64,000 nucleotides of DNA from an uncultured Clostridia bacterium (GCA_944380775.1 CALWIP010000023.1:62001-126000), one strand, 5' to 3'; positions 36,370 to 45,528 are shown, counted from the first letter of the stretch. Translations and numbers: made by a program. The notes: generated from the letters alone by a model not told the origin.

Positions 36370-37308
36370 TTGGAAAATCTGGCTCTTTCGTTCTCCGTGG
36401 TCTTCCCGCTCTTTCTCTATCTCGCGCTGGGCTACGGCGCGAAATCGATCCGCATGCTCAGCAGCGAAACCGTCCGGCAGATGAACAACGCGGTCTTCCG
36501 CATTTTCCTGCCGGTGCTGCTGTTTTCCAACGTCTACTCTACAGAGATCTCCACAGCGTTCCAGCCGGGCTTAACAGCGTTTGCCGTGGCGTCGGTACTG
36601 CTCTCGTTTGCGCTCTCTTTCGGCGCGGTGTGCCTTTTGGAAAAGGAAAACGCGCGCCGCGGCGTATTGATCCAGGGCATTTTCCGCAGCAATTTCGTCC
36701 TGTTCGGCGTCCCGGTTTCCGCCTCGCTCTTCGGCGCTGAGGCCTCCGGCATCGCGTCCCTGCTCATCGCGTTTGTCATCCCGCTGTTCAACATTCTCGC
36801 GGTCGCGGTGCTGGAGATCTTCCGCGGCGGGAAATTCCGGCTGCTCCCCATCCTCAAGGGTATCGTTACGAACCCGCTCATCCTTGCGACGGCCGCCGCC
36901 CTGGTCTTCCTCGCCACCGGGTGGAAGCTCCCCTCCCTTTTGGAGGAAGCCGCGGCGGACATCGGCGGCATTGCGACGCCGCTCGCGCTGTTCCTGCTTG
37001 GCGCGTCGTTCACCTTTTCCGGCGCAAAGGGCCGCGCCCGTCAGATTGCCCTCGGGGTCTGCGGACGCCTTTTGTTGGTGCCGCTCGTGTTCCTCACCGC
37101 CGCCGCTGCGCTCGGCTTCCGCGGCGCAAACCTGACGGTGCTGCTCTCGCTTTTCGGCTCGCCCACGGCGGTATCCTCGTTCGTCATGGCGCAGCAGATG
37201 GGCGGCGACGGCGAACTCGCCGGGCAACTGGTGGTGTGGGGCTCGCTGTTTTCGGTGCTCTCCATTTTCCTCTGGGTGTTCGTGCTCAAACAGGCGGCCT
37301 TCCTTTGA
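36370..37308 (+). CDS. AEC-family (auxin efflux carrier type) transporter
   Basis: This 312-residue membrane protein of about ten helices is arranged as two halves, with FRIFLPVLLFSNVYS in helix 2 and GSPTAVSSFVMAQQMGGD near the end. That pattern is typical of the AEC family. Bacterial members export or import small carboxylates such as malate or malonate; the substrate here is unknown. It starts with TTG, preceded by AAAAGG at about 10 nt. It is monocistronic, with a promoter and a strong terminator. Confidence 0.92.
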   Translation: MENLALSFSVVFPLFLYLALGYGAKSIRMLSSETVRQMNNAVFRIFLPVLLFSNVYSTEISTAFQPGLTAFAVASVLLSFALSFGAVCLLEKENARRGVLIQGIFRSNFVLFGVPVSASLFGAEASGIASLLIAFVIPLFNILAVAVLEIFRGGKFRLLPILKGIVTNPLILATAAALVFLATGWKLPSLLEEAAADIGGIATPLALFLLGASFTFSGAKGRARQIALGVCGRLLLVPLVFLTAAAALGFRGANLTVLLSLFGSPTAVSSFVMAQQMGGDGELAGQLVVWGSLFSVLSIFLWVFVLKQAAFL

Positions 37309-37319
37309 ACGTTAACAGA

Positions 37320-37357
37320 GAGAGCCCGGCCAGGCGTTGCGCCAGCCGGGCTCTTTT
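37320..37357 (+). terminator. Terminator of the AEC transporter gene
   Basis: AGAGCCCGGC pairs with GCCGGGCTCT, with an inner GGCG/CGCC stem, followed by TTTT. It lies between convergent AEC and mreB genes. Confidence 0.85.
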
Positions 37358-37371
37358 GCCCCCCGGCCCGG

Positions 37372-38397
37372 TCAATAAACCGCGCTCAGCGGGTTGAGCA
37401 CTCCGTAATTTTTATTCTCCATGTCGTCGATGAATTTCGTCGCCTTGCCCGCGCCGACCGCAACGCAATTTTCCGGTTCCTCCGGCACGCGCACCGGCAT
37501 CTTGGTCTTTTTGGCCATCAGCGTGTCAAAGCCGTACAGGCGGGACGAGCCTCCCGTCAGGATGAGGCCGTCCGTGCTGATGTCGCCCACCAACTCCGGC
37601 GGCGTGCGCTCGATCATATCCTGCACCACGCCGACAATCTGCATTGCGGGCTCAATCAGGGCCTCCAGCGCTTCGTCGCAGGTGATCTGCTGCGCCTGCG
37701 GCAGGCCGGTCAACGCATTGCGCCCTTTGACCAGGAAGGAAATGACTTCTTTTCGCGGATAGACGCAGCCGACGGCGATTTTCGCCTCTTCCGCCATGCG
37801 CGCGCCAATGATCAGATGATATTTGCGCCGCACATATTTGACGATGGCTTCGTCGAACGCGCTGCCCGCCACTTTGATGGAATTCGAGATGGCGATGCCG
37901 CTCAGCGAGATCACCGCCATATCGGTCGTGCCGCCGCCAACATCCACCACCAGGCAGCCATGCGGGGTGGAAATGTCCACGCCCGCGCCCATCGCCGCGG
38001 CGACCGGCTCTTCAATGAGGCAGATTTTCCGCACGCCAGACGAGCTGATGGCGTCCACCACGGCGCGCTTTTCCACCTCGGTGATGCCGCACGGGACGCT
38101 GACGACGACGCGCGGCATGACGAGCTTATTGGTGCTCACCTTTTTGAGGTAATGGAGGATTACATACTGCGCGAGGGAAAAGTCGGAGATGACGCCGTTG
38201 TTGAGCGGCCGCACCACCGCGATTTTTTTCGAGGTCCGGCCGGTCATCTCGTAGGCTTCGCGCCCAATGGCGACCACCTCGTCGGTTTGCGTATCATAAG
38301 CGACGACGGACGGCTCGTTCAAAACGATGCCCTTCCCCGTCAGGTAAATTTTAACACTGGAGGTCCCCAGGTCGATGGCAATGTCAGTCCCCAGCAT
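37372..38397 (-). CDS. mreB: Rod-shape protein MreB/Mbl
   Basis: This 341-residue bacterial actin opens with IAIDLGTSSVKIYLTGKG (phosphate-1 loop) and contains VVDVGGGTTDMAVISL (phosphate-2) and LILTGGSSRLYG near the end. It polymerises under the membrane and guides lateral wall synthesis. The ATG at 38397 follows GAGGTG; the longer frame would start upstream of the promoter. No mreC or mreD follows, so this is a stand-alone copy, as for mbl or mreBH in Bacillus. Confidence 0.95.
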   Translation of the reverse strand: MLGTDIAIDLGTSSVKIYLTGKGIVLNEPSVVAYDTQTDEVVAIGREAYEMTGRTSKKIAVVRPLNNGVISDFSLAQYVILHYLKKVSTNKLVMPRVVVSVPCGITEVEKRAVVDAISSSGVRKICLIEEPVAAAMGAGVDISTPHGCLVVDVGGGTTDMAVISLSGIAISNSIKVAGSAFDEAIVKYVRRKYHLIIGARMAEEAKIAVGCVYPRKEVISFLVKGRNALTGLPQAQQITCDEALEALIEPAMQIVGVVQDMIERTPPELVGDISTDGLILTGGSSRLYGFDTLMAKKTKMPVRVPEEPENCVAVGAGKATKFIDDMENKNYGVLNPLSAVY

Positions 38398-38458
38398 CCT
38401 CACCTCTTCCTTCCTTTGACTGAAAATTCCATTTTTCGCGCCGGTTCCCGGCAGTTCC

Positions 38459-38487
38459 ATTATAGTACAGAAATCCCCTGTTTTCAA
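38459..38487 (-). promoter_or_regulatory. Sigma-A-type promoter of mreB
   Basis: TTGAAA (plus TTTCAA 38482-38487) and a perfect TATAAT (plus ATTATA 38459-38464) are separated by 17 bp. The -35 overlaps the end of comF, so mreB can be expressed independently. Confidence 0.85.
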
Positions 38488-39158
38488 CCGGCTGCGCGCG
38501 CCGTCCGCGCGGCCGTCAGGCAGAGCACCTCCGCTGCGCCGCCCTCGTAGAGCACCCCGGCGCATTCCGCGAGGGTCGCGCCCGTGGTGAAGATATCGTC
38601 CACCAGCAGGAGCTTTTTCCCAGCGGGGTCCTGGTCCGGCACGATGGAAAAGGCCTCGCGCACATTTTCCCGCCGCTCCGCTTTGCTGAGCAGGTGTTGC
38701 AGTTCATTCTCACGCACTTTGGCCAGGTAAGCTGCGTACGGCAAGCCGAGGCGCGAGGCGACGCCCCGCCCCAACAGCTCCGCCTGGTCGTACCCGCGCG
38801 CCGCGCGGCGCTTGGGCGACATCGGCACCGCCGTAACCGCGTGGATCCCCGCGGCGCCCTCCTCCCGCAAAAGGCGCGCCATTTCCGCGGCGTATCCGTT
38901 TGCGTAAACCCGGCGGCCGTGAAATTTGAACGCCTGGAGCGATTTGCGTACGGCCCCCTCATAGCGGTAAACGCTGTAACAAACGATATCTTTTCCCTCC
39001 GGCCTAAGAGATATCCGGCAGGCATGCGGCACGCAAAACGGCAGCTGGGCGGCGCATGCCGCGCACACCGGGCAGTCCCTGGCGGTCACGCCGCCGCAGA
39101 ACGGGCAGCGCTCAGGAAAGACCAAGCCCGCCAGGCGCGAGAGCGCTTCCTTCCACAC
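38484..39158 (-). CDS. comF: ComF-family amidophosphoribosyltransferase-like protein
   Basis: This 224-residue protein has an N-terminal zinc-ribbon-like Cys cluster (CPFCGG, CPVCAAC) and a C-terminal phosphoribosyltransferase domain with the PRPP loop LLLVDDIFTTGAT. ComF proteins take part in the inner step of DNA uptake during transformation, and some act in recombination. The start overlaps the end of recD2 by 47 nt, so the two genes are coupled. Confidence 0.92.
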   Translation of the reverse strand: MWKEALSRLAGLVFPERCPFCGGVTARDCPVCAACAAQLPFCVPHACRISLRPEGKDIVCYSVYRYEGAVRKSLQAFKFHGRRVYANGYAAEMARLLREEGAAGIHAVTAVPMSPKRRAARGYDQAELLGRGVASRLGLPYAAYLAKVRENELQHLLSKAERRENVREAFSIVPDQDPAGKKLLLVDDIFTTGATLAECAGVLYEGGAAEVLCLTAARTARAAG

Positions 39159-41367
39159 TGTCGCCGTCCTCCCCTGCTAAAAGATACCGCAAGCCTGAAA
39201 ACCGCTTGGTCTTGCGGTCGTTTTCCACCATTTGCCGCACCGTCTCCTTCCACCCGACCAAAATGAGCAGCGACCGCGCGCGGGTGATGGCGGTGTAGAG
39301 CAAATTCCGGTAATACAGCTGGCGCGGCCCCGGGTACATCGGGATGACGACCGCCTGGAACTCATTGCCCTGGCTCTTATGGACCGTCATCGCATAAGCG
39401 AGTTCCAATTCCGCCGCATTTTCAAACGTGTAAAGGACCCATTTGTCGTCGATCTGCACCGTCATGGCGGCGGCGCGCCGGTCTATGGCGAGGATGGTCC
39501 CCACATCGCCGTTGAAAACGCCCTCGCCGGCCGTGCCGTCCTCCCGGCTCCAGACCAGGTCATAATTATTCTTGATGTGCATCACCTTGTCGCCCTCGCG
39601 GAACAGCGTCCCGTTGACGCGGGCCTCTGTTTTCCCGGGGGCGGGCGGGTTCAGGGCCTGTTGCAGGCGGAGGTTCAGCTCGTAGGTGCCGAGCTCCCCT
39701 TTGCGGCCCGGCGAGAGAACCTGGATCTCCGTAAACGGCGAATAACCATAGCTGGCGGGAAGCCGCTTCGCACAAAGGCCGACCACCGTCTCGCGGATTT
39801 TCTCCGGGTCCCGCACCGGGAGGAAGAAGAAATCCCCGTCGTGGCACGAAAGCTCTGGCAATTCACCGGAGACAATGCGGTGCGCGTTGGAGACAATCAG
39901 GCTTTTCATCGACTGCCGGAAAACCTCCCGCAGCTGCACCACCGGCAGCATCCCGCTCGCAATCAGGTCGCCGAGCACGTCGCCCGGCCCGACGGACGGA
40001 AGCTGGTCGCAGTCCCCCACGAGGATCAAACGGCAACCGAGCGGCAACGCCCGCAGGACGCCTTCAAACAGCGAAACATCCACCATCGAAAGCTCGTCGA
40101 TAATCAGCGCGTCGCATTCCAACAGGTTTTTCTCGTTTTTGCTGAACACCGGCTGGTCGTTTTCCGTCCAGCCAACCTGCAGCAGGCGGTGGACGGTCTT
40201 CGCCTCCCGGCCCGTCACCTCCGACATCCGTTTCGCGGCGCGCCCCGTGGGCGCGGCCAGGAAGACCCTTTCGCCGCGCTGCTCGAGGATGGTGATCATC
40301 GCGTTGAGGGTCGTGGTCTTGCCGGTGCCGGGGCCGCCGGTCAGGATGAGCATCCCTTTGGAGAGCGCCTGCAAAATGGCTTCCTTCTGCCCGCGCGCGT
40401 AGCGGATGCCCTCTTTTGCCTCGATCTCTTCCACATACCCCTCCGCATGGAGGATCGGCTGCGCCGGGTAGCGCAGCATCATCCGCAGGCGCGCGGCAAT
40501 ATACCATTCCGCGCGGTAAAGGCGCGGGGTGAATAGGTAGTCCCGCTCTTGGAACACGCAGGAGACCAGCTCTTCCGACTGCTTCATCTCCTCCGCCACG
40601 GCGGCGGCCGACTCCTCGGGCACGCCCAGCATGCGCGCCGCGGTAGGGATGAGCTTGTCGGCCGGCAGGCAGGTGTGCCCGTTCCCAGCGTTATGCCGCA
40701 GCACATAGAACAGGCCGGCGCGGACGCGGCAGCGGGCGTCCTGCGGCTTTTCCAACGAGGCGGCGATCCGGTCCGCACGGTCGAAATCGAGGCCAACCTC
40801 TTCCGTACACAGGCAATAGGGATCTTCCTGGACCAGTTCCGCCGCCTGGGCGCCGTACTGCTTCCACACCCGCACAGCCTCCTCCGGCGTGACGCCGAAT
40901 TTGCCGAGGTACACCATGATCTCACGGATCCCGTAGACCTTTTGGAATTCCTCCGCGAGCTTGCGGGCCTTTGCCTTGGTAATCCCCTTGACGGAACAAA
41001 GGCGCTCCGGCTCTTTTTCCAAAATTTCGAAGGTATGCTCACCGAAAGCCTCCACCAGCCGTGCGGCGAGCACCGGGCCAATCCCCTTCACCGCGCCGGA
41101 GGAGAGGTATTTGAGCATCGCCTCGCTGGTGGAGGGCAGGGTGCGCTCAAACGCCTGCGCCTTGAACTGCTGCCCAAAGCTGGGGTGGTTTTCCCAGGCG
41201 CCAAAGACCCGCAGCTCCTCCCCGCAGGCGGCTCCGGGCAGCGTCCCCACCACCGTTACCAACTCCTGCCCGTTGTTGAGCTCTAAAACGGTATATTGAT
41301 TCTTTTCATTGCGGAAAATGATTTGTTCCACGGACCCCGTCATTTCCAGCAGCTCATCTTTTTGCAT
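39112..41367 (-). CDS. recD2: RecD2-type ATP-dependent DNA helicase
   Basis: This 751-residue superfamily 1B helicase has an N-terminal OB-like domain and helix-hairpin-helix repeats (SGAVKGIGPVLAARLVEAFG). The motor has Walker A GGPGTGKTTTL near residue 345, DELSMVD, and AMTVHKSQGNEF with a final ITRARSLLILVGW. RecD2 unwinds 5' to 3' independently of RecBC and protects against replication stress. The ATG at 41367 follows AGGGG by 5 nt. The longer frame crosses the promoter and was discarded. Confidence 0.95.
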   Translation of the reverse strand: MQKDELLEMTGSVEQIIFRNEKNQYTVLELNNGQELVTVVGTLPGAACGEELRVFGAWENHPSFGQQFKAQAFERTLPSTSEAMLKYLSSGAVKGIGPVLAARLVEAFGEHTFEILEKEPERLCSVKGITKAKARKLAEEFQKVYGIREIMVYLGKFGVTPEEAVRVWKQYGAQAAELVQEDPYCLCTEEVGLDFDRADRIAASLEKPQDARCRVRAGLFYVLRHNAGNGHTCLPADKLIPTAARMLGVPEESAAAVAEEMKQSEELVSCVFQERDYLFTPRLYRAEWYIAARLRMMLRYPAQPILHAEGYVEEIEAKEGIRYARGQKEAILQALSKGMLILTGGPGTGKTTTLNAMITILEQRGERVFLAAPTGRAAKRMSEVTGREAKTVHRLLQVGWTENDQPVFSKNEKNLLECDALIIDELSMVDVSLFEGVLRALPLGCRLILVGDCDQLPSVGPGDVLGDLIASGMLPVVQLREVFRQSMKSLIVSNAHRIVSGELPELSCHDGDFFFLPVRDPEKIRETVVGLCAKRLPASYGYSPFTEIQVLSPGRKGELGTYELNLRLQQALNPPAPGKTEARVNGTLFREGDKVMHIKNNYDLVWSREDGTAGEGVFNGDVGTILAIDRRAAAMTVQIDDKWVLYTFENAAELELAYAMTVHKSQGNEFQAVVIPMYPGPRQLYYRNLLYTAITRARSLLILVGWKETVRQMVENDRKTKRFSGLRYLLAGEDGDSVEGSALAPGGLGLS

Positions 41368-41403
41368 CGGCACCCCTCGAATCCCCGCATTCCTCTTTCT
41401 TTC

Positions 41404-41432
41404 AGTATAGTATATTCCTTTCTTTTTTGCAA
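41404..41432 (-). promoter_or_regulatory. Promoter of recD2-comF
   Basis: TTGCAA (41427-41432) and TATACT (plus AGTATA 41404-41409) with a 17-bp spacer. The leader is about 30 nt. Confidence 0.7.
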
Positions 41433-41442
41433 ACAGCTGTGC

Positions 41443-41479
41443 AAAAAAAGCGGGAGGGCCGCTAGAAAAGCCCTCCCGT
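41443..41479 (-). terminator. Terminator of the metK operon
   Basis: CGGGAGGGC pairs with GCCCTCCCG, followed by T7 on the minus strand. The TAG stop of the 120-residue gene lies inside the hairpin loop. Confidence 0.9.
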
Positions 41480-41824
41480 TCCTTCTGTTCCCAAAATGTC
41501 GCCCAGGCGGTCCTCTGCGCAGTGCAGGCGGATGAGCGGCATCTCCCGCGCCGCCGCTTCGCACACTGCGCGCGCCTGCGGGTCCAGGCCGCCGTCCAGG
41601 CAAAGGACAAAGCGGTCCTCCGGGCCGTCCAGCCAGAGCAAGCGGCCCACTGCGGCGCGCAGGCGCTCTTCGGCGTCCTCTGCGGGTCCGGAAAGCGGAA
41701 CCGCCAACACCAGCACGCCCGTTTCCTCGGGGCGCAAAAGCCAGCGCAGCGCGCCGCGCACCACCGTTACCGCTCCGACCATTGCAAACAGGGCCGCCAC
41801 CGCCCAGCCAATCCATTCCGCCAT
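41462..41824 (-). CDS. Small membrane-anchored protein of unknown function, co-transcribed with metK
   Basis: This protein of about 120 residues has one N-terminal membrane helix (about 6-22). A short globular domain follows, with alternating hydrophobic strands (GVLVLAVPLSG, RFVLCLDGGL, MPLIRLHC) and helices between. I do not recognise a family. The reading frame, an AGAGG ribosome binding site 8 nt before ATG 41824, and a terminator that starts at its stop codon all support it as real. It is the second gene after the SAM-I riboswitch, about 100 nt behind metK. Confidence 0.7.
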   Translation of the reverse strand: MAEWIGWAVAALFAMVGAVTVVRGALRWLLRPEETGVLVLAVPLSGPAEDAEERLRAAVGRLLWLDGPEDRFVLCLDGGLDPQARAVCEAAAREMPLIRLHCAEDRLGDILGTEGTGGLF

Positions 41825-41924
41825 TGCCATCACCTCTTACCCCAGCGTATGCGCGGGGGCGGGAAAATGACAACTGCGGCCGCCTTTCCTCAGTTGGAAA
41901 AGCCAGGCAACCCGTGGAACAGCC

Positions 41925-43112
41925 TTATTTCTGCCCGACCGCTTCCCGCAGCGCATCCACGCGGTCCGTCTTCTCCCAGGAGACCCCGAGGTCCTCGCGG
42001 CCCATGTGGCCGTAGGCGGCCAGCTGGCGGTAAATCGGCTTGCGCAGGCCCAGCTTTTCGATAATCGCCGCCGGGCGAAGGTCAAACACCTTGCGCACCG
42101 CCTCCGCGAGCTGTTCGTTGGAGTACGCGGAAGTGCCAAACGCATCCACCATGACGGACACCGGGTGCGCAACACCGATGGCGTAGGCAAACTGCACCTC
42201 GCAGCGCCGGGCCAGTCCGGCCGCAACAATATTTTTCGCCACATAGCGCGCGGCATAGGCCGCCGAGCGGTCCACCTTGGTCGGGTCTTTGCCGGAGAAC
42301 GCGCCGCCGCCGTGGCGCCCGTAGCCGCCGTAGGTATCCACAATGAGCTTACGGCCCGTCAGGCCGCTGTCCCCCACCGGGCCGCCAATGACAAAGCGCC
42401 CTGTCGGGTTGATGTAATACTTGGTCCCCTGGTCCAGCAATTCCTCAGGGATAACCCTTTTCACAACTTCTTCCAGGATGTCGCGGCGGATCTGCTCCAA
42501 AGAGGCGTCCGGGTCGTGCTGTGTCGAAACGACGACCGTATCCACGCGCACAACGCGCCCGCCGTCATATTCCACCGTCACCTGGGTCTTCCCGTCCGGG
42601 CGCAGGTAGGGCAGAATCCCTTCCTTGCGCACCTGGGCGAGGCGCTTGGCAAGCTTGTGGGCGTAGGAGATCGCCGCAGGCATCAGCTCCGGCGTTTCGT
42701 CGCAGGCAAACCCGAACATCATGCCCTGGTCGCCCGCGCCAATGCGGTCCGCCTCGTCCGTCGCGCCGTTTTTCGTCTCGTAGGATTCATTCACGCCCAT
42801 TGCGATGTCAGGAGACTGCATGTCGATGGAGGTCATCACCCCGCAGATATTGCCGTCAAAGCCGTAGGCCGGGTTGTTGTAGCCCGCCTCGCGGACAACT
42901 GTGCGCGCAATGGTCGGGATATCGACATAGCAGCTCGTCGAAATTTCGCCCATCACATGGATCATGCCCGTCGTGGCGGTCACTTCGCAGGCCACGTGCG
43001 CCTGCGGGTCGTTCTCCAGGATTTGATCCAGCACCGCGTCGGAGATCTGGTCGCAGAGCTTATCAGGATGTCCTTCCGTTACAGATTCTGAAGTAAAAAA
43101 ATGTCGTGCCAT
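41925..43112 (-). CDS. metK: S-adenosylmethionine synthetase
   Basis: This 395-residue enzyme makes SAM from methionine and ATP. It shows [22 protein letters not shown] at the start, [16 protein letters not shown] in the middle and [19 protein letters not shown] near residue 265. The ATG at 43112 follows GGAGG by 10 nt. A SAM-I riboswitch with its own terminator precedes it, so expression should fall when SAM is plentiful. Confidence 0.98.
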   Translation of the reverse strand: MARHFFTSESVTEGHPDKLCDQISDAVLDQILENDPQAHVACEVTATTGMIHVMGEISTSCYVDIPTIARTVVREAGYNNPAYGFDGNICGVMTSIDMQSPDIAMGVNESYETKNGATDEADRIGAGDQGMMFGFACDETPELMPAAISYAHKLAKRLAQVRKEGILPYLRPDGKTQVTVEYDGGRVVRVDTVVVSTQHDPDASLEQIRRDILEEVVKRVIPEELLDQGTKYYINPTGRFVIGGPVGDSGLTGRKLIVDTYGGYGRHGGGAFSGKDPTKVDRSAAYAARYVAKNIVAAGLARRCEVQFAYAIGVAHPVSVMVDAFGTSAYSNEQLAEAVRKVFDLRPAAIIEKLGLRKPIYRQLAAYGHMGREDLGVSWEKTDRVDALREAVGQK

Positions 43113-43144
43113 CTGGTGTATTCCTCCGTTTCTCATTTCCATCA

Positions 43145-43278
43145 TAAAAAAGCCGCCCGGGAAAAACCGGACGGCATGCGTTACCTCATCTCTCGGTTTA
43201 CCCGCAGGAATTGGCACCTTGCAAAAAGCAGGTTGCCGGGCATCACAGGGCCTGTTCCCTCCGCCACTCTTGATAAGG
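43145..43278 (-). promoter_or_regulatory. SAM-I (S-box) riboswitch with terminator
   Basis: Read on the minus strand, the aptamer begins CTTATCAAGAGTGGCGGAGG. The conserved GATGCCCGGCAACCTGC, then AAGGTGCCAATTCCTGC and the closing GAGAGATGAGG follow (43184-43278). The expression platform is a hairpin GCCGTCCGG/CCGGGCGGC followed by T6 (43145-43175). These are the classical S-box features, here directly upstream of metK. Confidence 0.97.
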
Positions 43279-43302
43279 GGGATATGAAATTGTAATATGA
43301 TG

Positions 43303-43308
43303 ATTATA
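43303..43308 (-). promoter_or_regulatory. -10 box upstream of the SAM riboswitch
   Basis: A perfect TATAAT on the minus strand puts the transcript start near 43296, about 18 nt before the aptamer. The -35 is weak. Confidence 0.65.
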
Positions 43309-43345
43309 GCAGGATCCGCGCGGAAAATCCAGCGGCAGAATCGGA

Positions 43346-43375
43346 GAAAATCCGGCCTTGCCCGGCCGATTTTTT
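43346..43375 (-). terminator. Terminator after ribU
   Basis: AAAATC/GGCC pairs with GGCC/ATTTT around a short loop, followed by T-rich sequence on the minus strand. It overlaps the ribU stop codon. Confidence 0.6.
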
Positions 43376-43946
43376 AAGCAGCATGGATAAGGTTCTGGTT
43401 CCTGCGGAAAAACGGCTGCAACGCCTTGAACAGCACCGCGGCAATAACGCTGTTGAGCCCCGCCTTGAGCAGGTTGAACGGGATGATGCCGGGCAGCATC
43501 ATGGCGTCGACCACTTCCTTCGGCGTGCCGTAGACGTTGACGGTAAAAATGTAATTCATCGGGATCATCAAAAGCGTCATCGCAAGCGTGCCGAGCGCCA
43601 GGCCGGTGACAAGCCCCTTCCAGTTTTTCCAGTGCTGGTAGAAAACCCCCGTCAGCGCGACGAGCGCGCCGGACGCCACCACATGCATGAACAGGCCGAT
43701 CCAGCCGTCGCCCGCAAAGCAGAACGCCTGGATAACCGAAACGACGACCAGCACCGCCATGCCCGGCCCGATGCCGAACAGCAGCGTGGCGATCAGGATG
43801 GGCGCATCTGCCATGTCATACTTGAGGAAATCAAGCGACGGAACCAGCGGGATGCGCACAAACGCGACCAGGACAATCGCGATGGCCGCCAGCATCGCCA
43901 GCTGGACCATTTGCAGCACGTTGACTTTTGGACTGGACAATTTCAT
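43374..43946 (-). CDS. ribU: ECF transporter substrate-binding component for riboflavin
   Basis: This 190-residue membrane protein of about six helices has the RibU-type opening (LAMLAAIAIVLVAFVRIPLVP) and the DMADAPILIATLLFGIGPG segment. It captures riboflavin and docks with the shared ECF energising module, which is not in this window. The FMN riboswitch immediately upstream supports riboflavin as the substrate. The ATG at 43946 follows AAAGGAG. Confidence 0.95.
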   Translation of the reverse strand: MKLSSPKVNVLQMVQLAMLAAIAIVLVAFVRIPLVPSLDFLKYDMADAPILIATLLFGIGPGMAVLVVVSVIQAFCFAGDGWIGLFMHVVASGALVALTGVFYQHWKNWKGLVTGLALGTLAMTLLMIPMNYIFTVNVYGTPKEVVDAMMLPGIIPFNLLKAGLNSVIAAVLFKALQPFFRRNQNLIHAA

Positions 43947-43975
43947 CAAAAAGCACTCCTTTTTGGCTGCCTACG

Positions 43976-44145
43976 AAAAAACGCCCCGCGGAAAATCCAC
44001 GGGGCGCACGCATACAAAGTACGCACTTCTTCTTTCATCCGGACTATACCGTCGGCTTTGGAATCTCACCAAATCAGCTTTCGCTCGCGGGCTTCGCGGC
44101 ATGCGCCGCGTCACCGCCGGTGGGGACTTTCACCCCGCCCCGAAG
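43976..44145 (-). promoter_or_regulatory. FMN riboswitch (RFN element) with terminator
   Basis: On the minus strand the aptamer (about 44028-44145) carries GGGGTGAAAGTCCCCACC, GCGGTGACGCGG, AGCCCGCGAGCG, GATTTGGTGAGATTCC and the closing GTATAGTCCGGATG. A terminator CGCCCCG/CGGGGCG followed by T6 lies at 43976-44006. FMN binding should stop transcription into ribU. Confidence 0.97.
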
Positions 44146-44169
44146 ACAGCACTGTTTTTATTTGCTTTT

Positions 44170-44198
44170 ATCATAGCGCGGCCGGGGCAAAATGTCAA
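44170..44198 (-). promoter_or_regulatory. Promoter of the FMN riboswitch-ribU unit
   Basis: A perfect TTGACA (plus TGTCAA 44193-44198) and TATGAT (plus ATCATA 44170-44175) are separated by 17 bp. The transcript starts near 44162, just before the aptamer. Confidence 0.88.
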
Positions 44199-44228
44199 GA
44201 CCCCGGCACAAAAACTTTTCCGGGAAAG

Positions 44229-44262
44229 GAAAAGGCCCCCGGCGCGGGGCCGGGAGCCTTAA
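44229..44262 (-). terminator. Terminator of tuf
   Basis: AAGGC/CCCGGC pairs with GCCGGG/GCCTT, followed by TTTTCC on the minus strand, 15 nt after the tuf stop. It closes the rpoB-to-tuf block. Confidence 0.8.
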
Positions 44263-44275
44263 AACTGCGGAATAA

Positions 44276-45478
44276 TCAGCTGTTGATCTTGCTGACAACG
44301 CCGGAACCAACGGTGCGGCCGCCCTCGCGGATAGCGAAGCGGAGGCCTTCTTCGATGGCGATCGGGGTGATGAGCTCTACGTCCATCTCGACGTTATCGC
44401 CCGGCATGCACATCTCGGTGCCTTCCGGCAGGGAGATGATGCCCGTCACGTCGGTGGTGCGGAAGTAGAACTGCGGGCGGTAGTTGTTGAAGAACGGGGT
44501 GTGGCGGCCGCCTTCATCCTTGGTCAGGACGTAAACCTGGCCGTGGAACTTGGTGTGCGGGTGAATGGTGCCCGGCTTCGCCAGAACCTGGCCGCGCTCG
44601 ATTTCGTTCCTCTGCACGCCGCGGAGCAGAACGCCGATGTTGTCGCCAGCCTCAGCATAGTCCAGCAGCTTGCGGAACATTTCGATACCGGTGACAACCG
44701 TCTTGCGGCGCTCTTCGGTGAGGCCGACGATCTCGACTTCTTCGCTCATCTTCAGCTGGCCACGCTCAACCCTACCGGTAGCAACGGTGCCGCGGCCGGT
44801 GATGGTGAAGACGTCTTCAACCGGCATGAGGAACGGCTGGTCCGCCTTGCGCTCCGGGGTCGGGATGAACTCGTCGACAGCCTTCATCAGCTCATGGATG
44901 CAGGCATACTCCGGCGCGTTCGGGTCGTTGGAGGTGCACTCCAGGGCCTTGAGCGCAGAGCCGCGGATGATCGGGGTCTCGTCGCCCGGGAACTCATACT
45001 CGTTGAGCAGGTCGCGGATTTCCATCTCGACGAGGTCGAGCAGCTCTTCGTCGTCAACTTGGTCAACCTTGTTCATGAAGACAACGATATACGGCACGCC
45101 GACCTGACGGGCAAGCAGGATGTGCTCGCGGGTCTGCGGCATCGGGCCGTCCGCCGCGGAAACAACCAGGATGGCGCCGTCCATCTGCGCAGCGCCGGTG
45201 ATCATGTTCTTGACATAGTCGGCGTGGCCGGGGCAGTCAACGTGCGCATAGTGGCGGTTGTCGGTCTCGTACTCAACGTGCGCGGTGTTGATCGTGATAC
45301 CACGGGCACGCTCTTCCGGGGCCTTGTCGATGTTCGCGTAGTCAACGAATTCGGCGTCGCCCTGCAGGTTCAGAACCTTGGTGATCGCAGCGGTCAAAGT
45401 CGTCTTGCCGTGGTCAACGTGGCCGATGGTGCCAATGTTGACATGGGGCTTATTTCTTTCGAATTTTGCCTTGGACAT
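44276..45478 (-). CDS. tuf: Elongation factor Tu
   Basis: This 400-residue GTPase delivers aminoacyl-tRNA to the ribosome. It has G1 GHVDHGKTT at 19-27, the effector region [16 protein letters not shown]3 [13 protein letters not shown]4 MNKVD and the C-terminal barrel domains. AAAGGAGG lies before the ATG. It follows fusA and also has a promoter of its own, so it can be made in excess over the rest of the block. Confidence 0.99.
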   Translation of the reverse strand: MSKAKFERNKPHVNIGTIGHVDHGKTTLTAAITKVLNLQGDAEFVDYANIDKAPEERARGITINTAHVEYETDNRHYAHVDCPGHADYVKNMITGAAQMDGAILVVSAADGPMPQTREHILLARQVGVPYIVVFMNKVDQVDDEELLDLVEMEIRDLLNEYEFPGDETPIIRGSALKALECTSNDPNAPEYACIHELMKAVDEFIPTPERKADQPFLMPVEDVFTITGRGTVATGRVERGQLKMSEEVEIVGLTEERRKTVVTGIEMFRKLLDYAEAGDNIGVLLRGVQRNEIERGQVLAKPGTIHPHTKFHGQVYVLTKDEGGRHTPFFNNYRPQFYFRTTDVTGIISLPEGTEMCMPGDNVEMDVELITPIAIEEGLRFAIREGGRTVGSGVVSKINS

Positions 45479-45528
45479 TGGAAAACTTCCTCCTTTAATT
45501 TGTACAGATCCTTCTCGGCTTGTTTATC

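Noticed and set aside
41340..41873. A 177-codon minus-strand frame overlapping the small gene behind metK
   Set aside because: Its translation is Arg/Gly/Pro-rich without structure. The 120-residue frame in another phase has a membrane helix, ribosome binding site and terminator, and was preferred.
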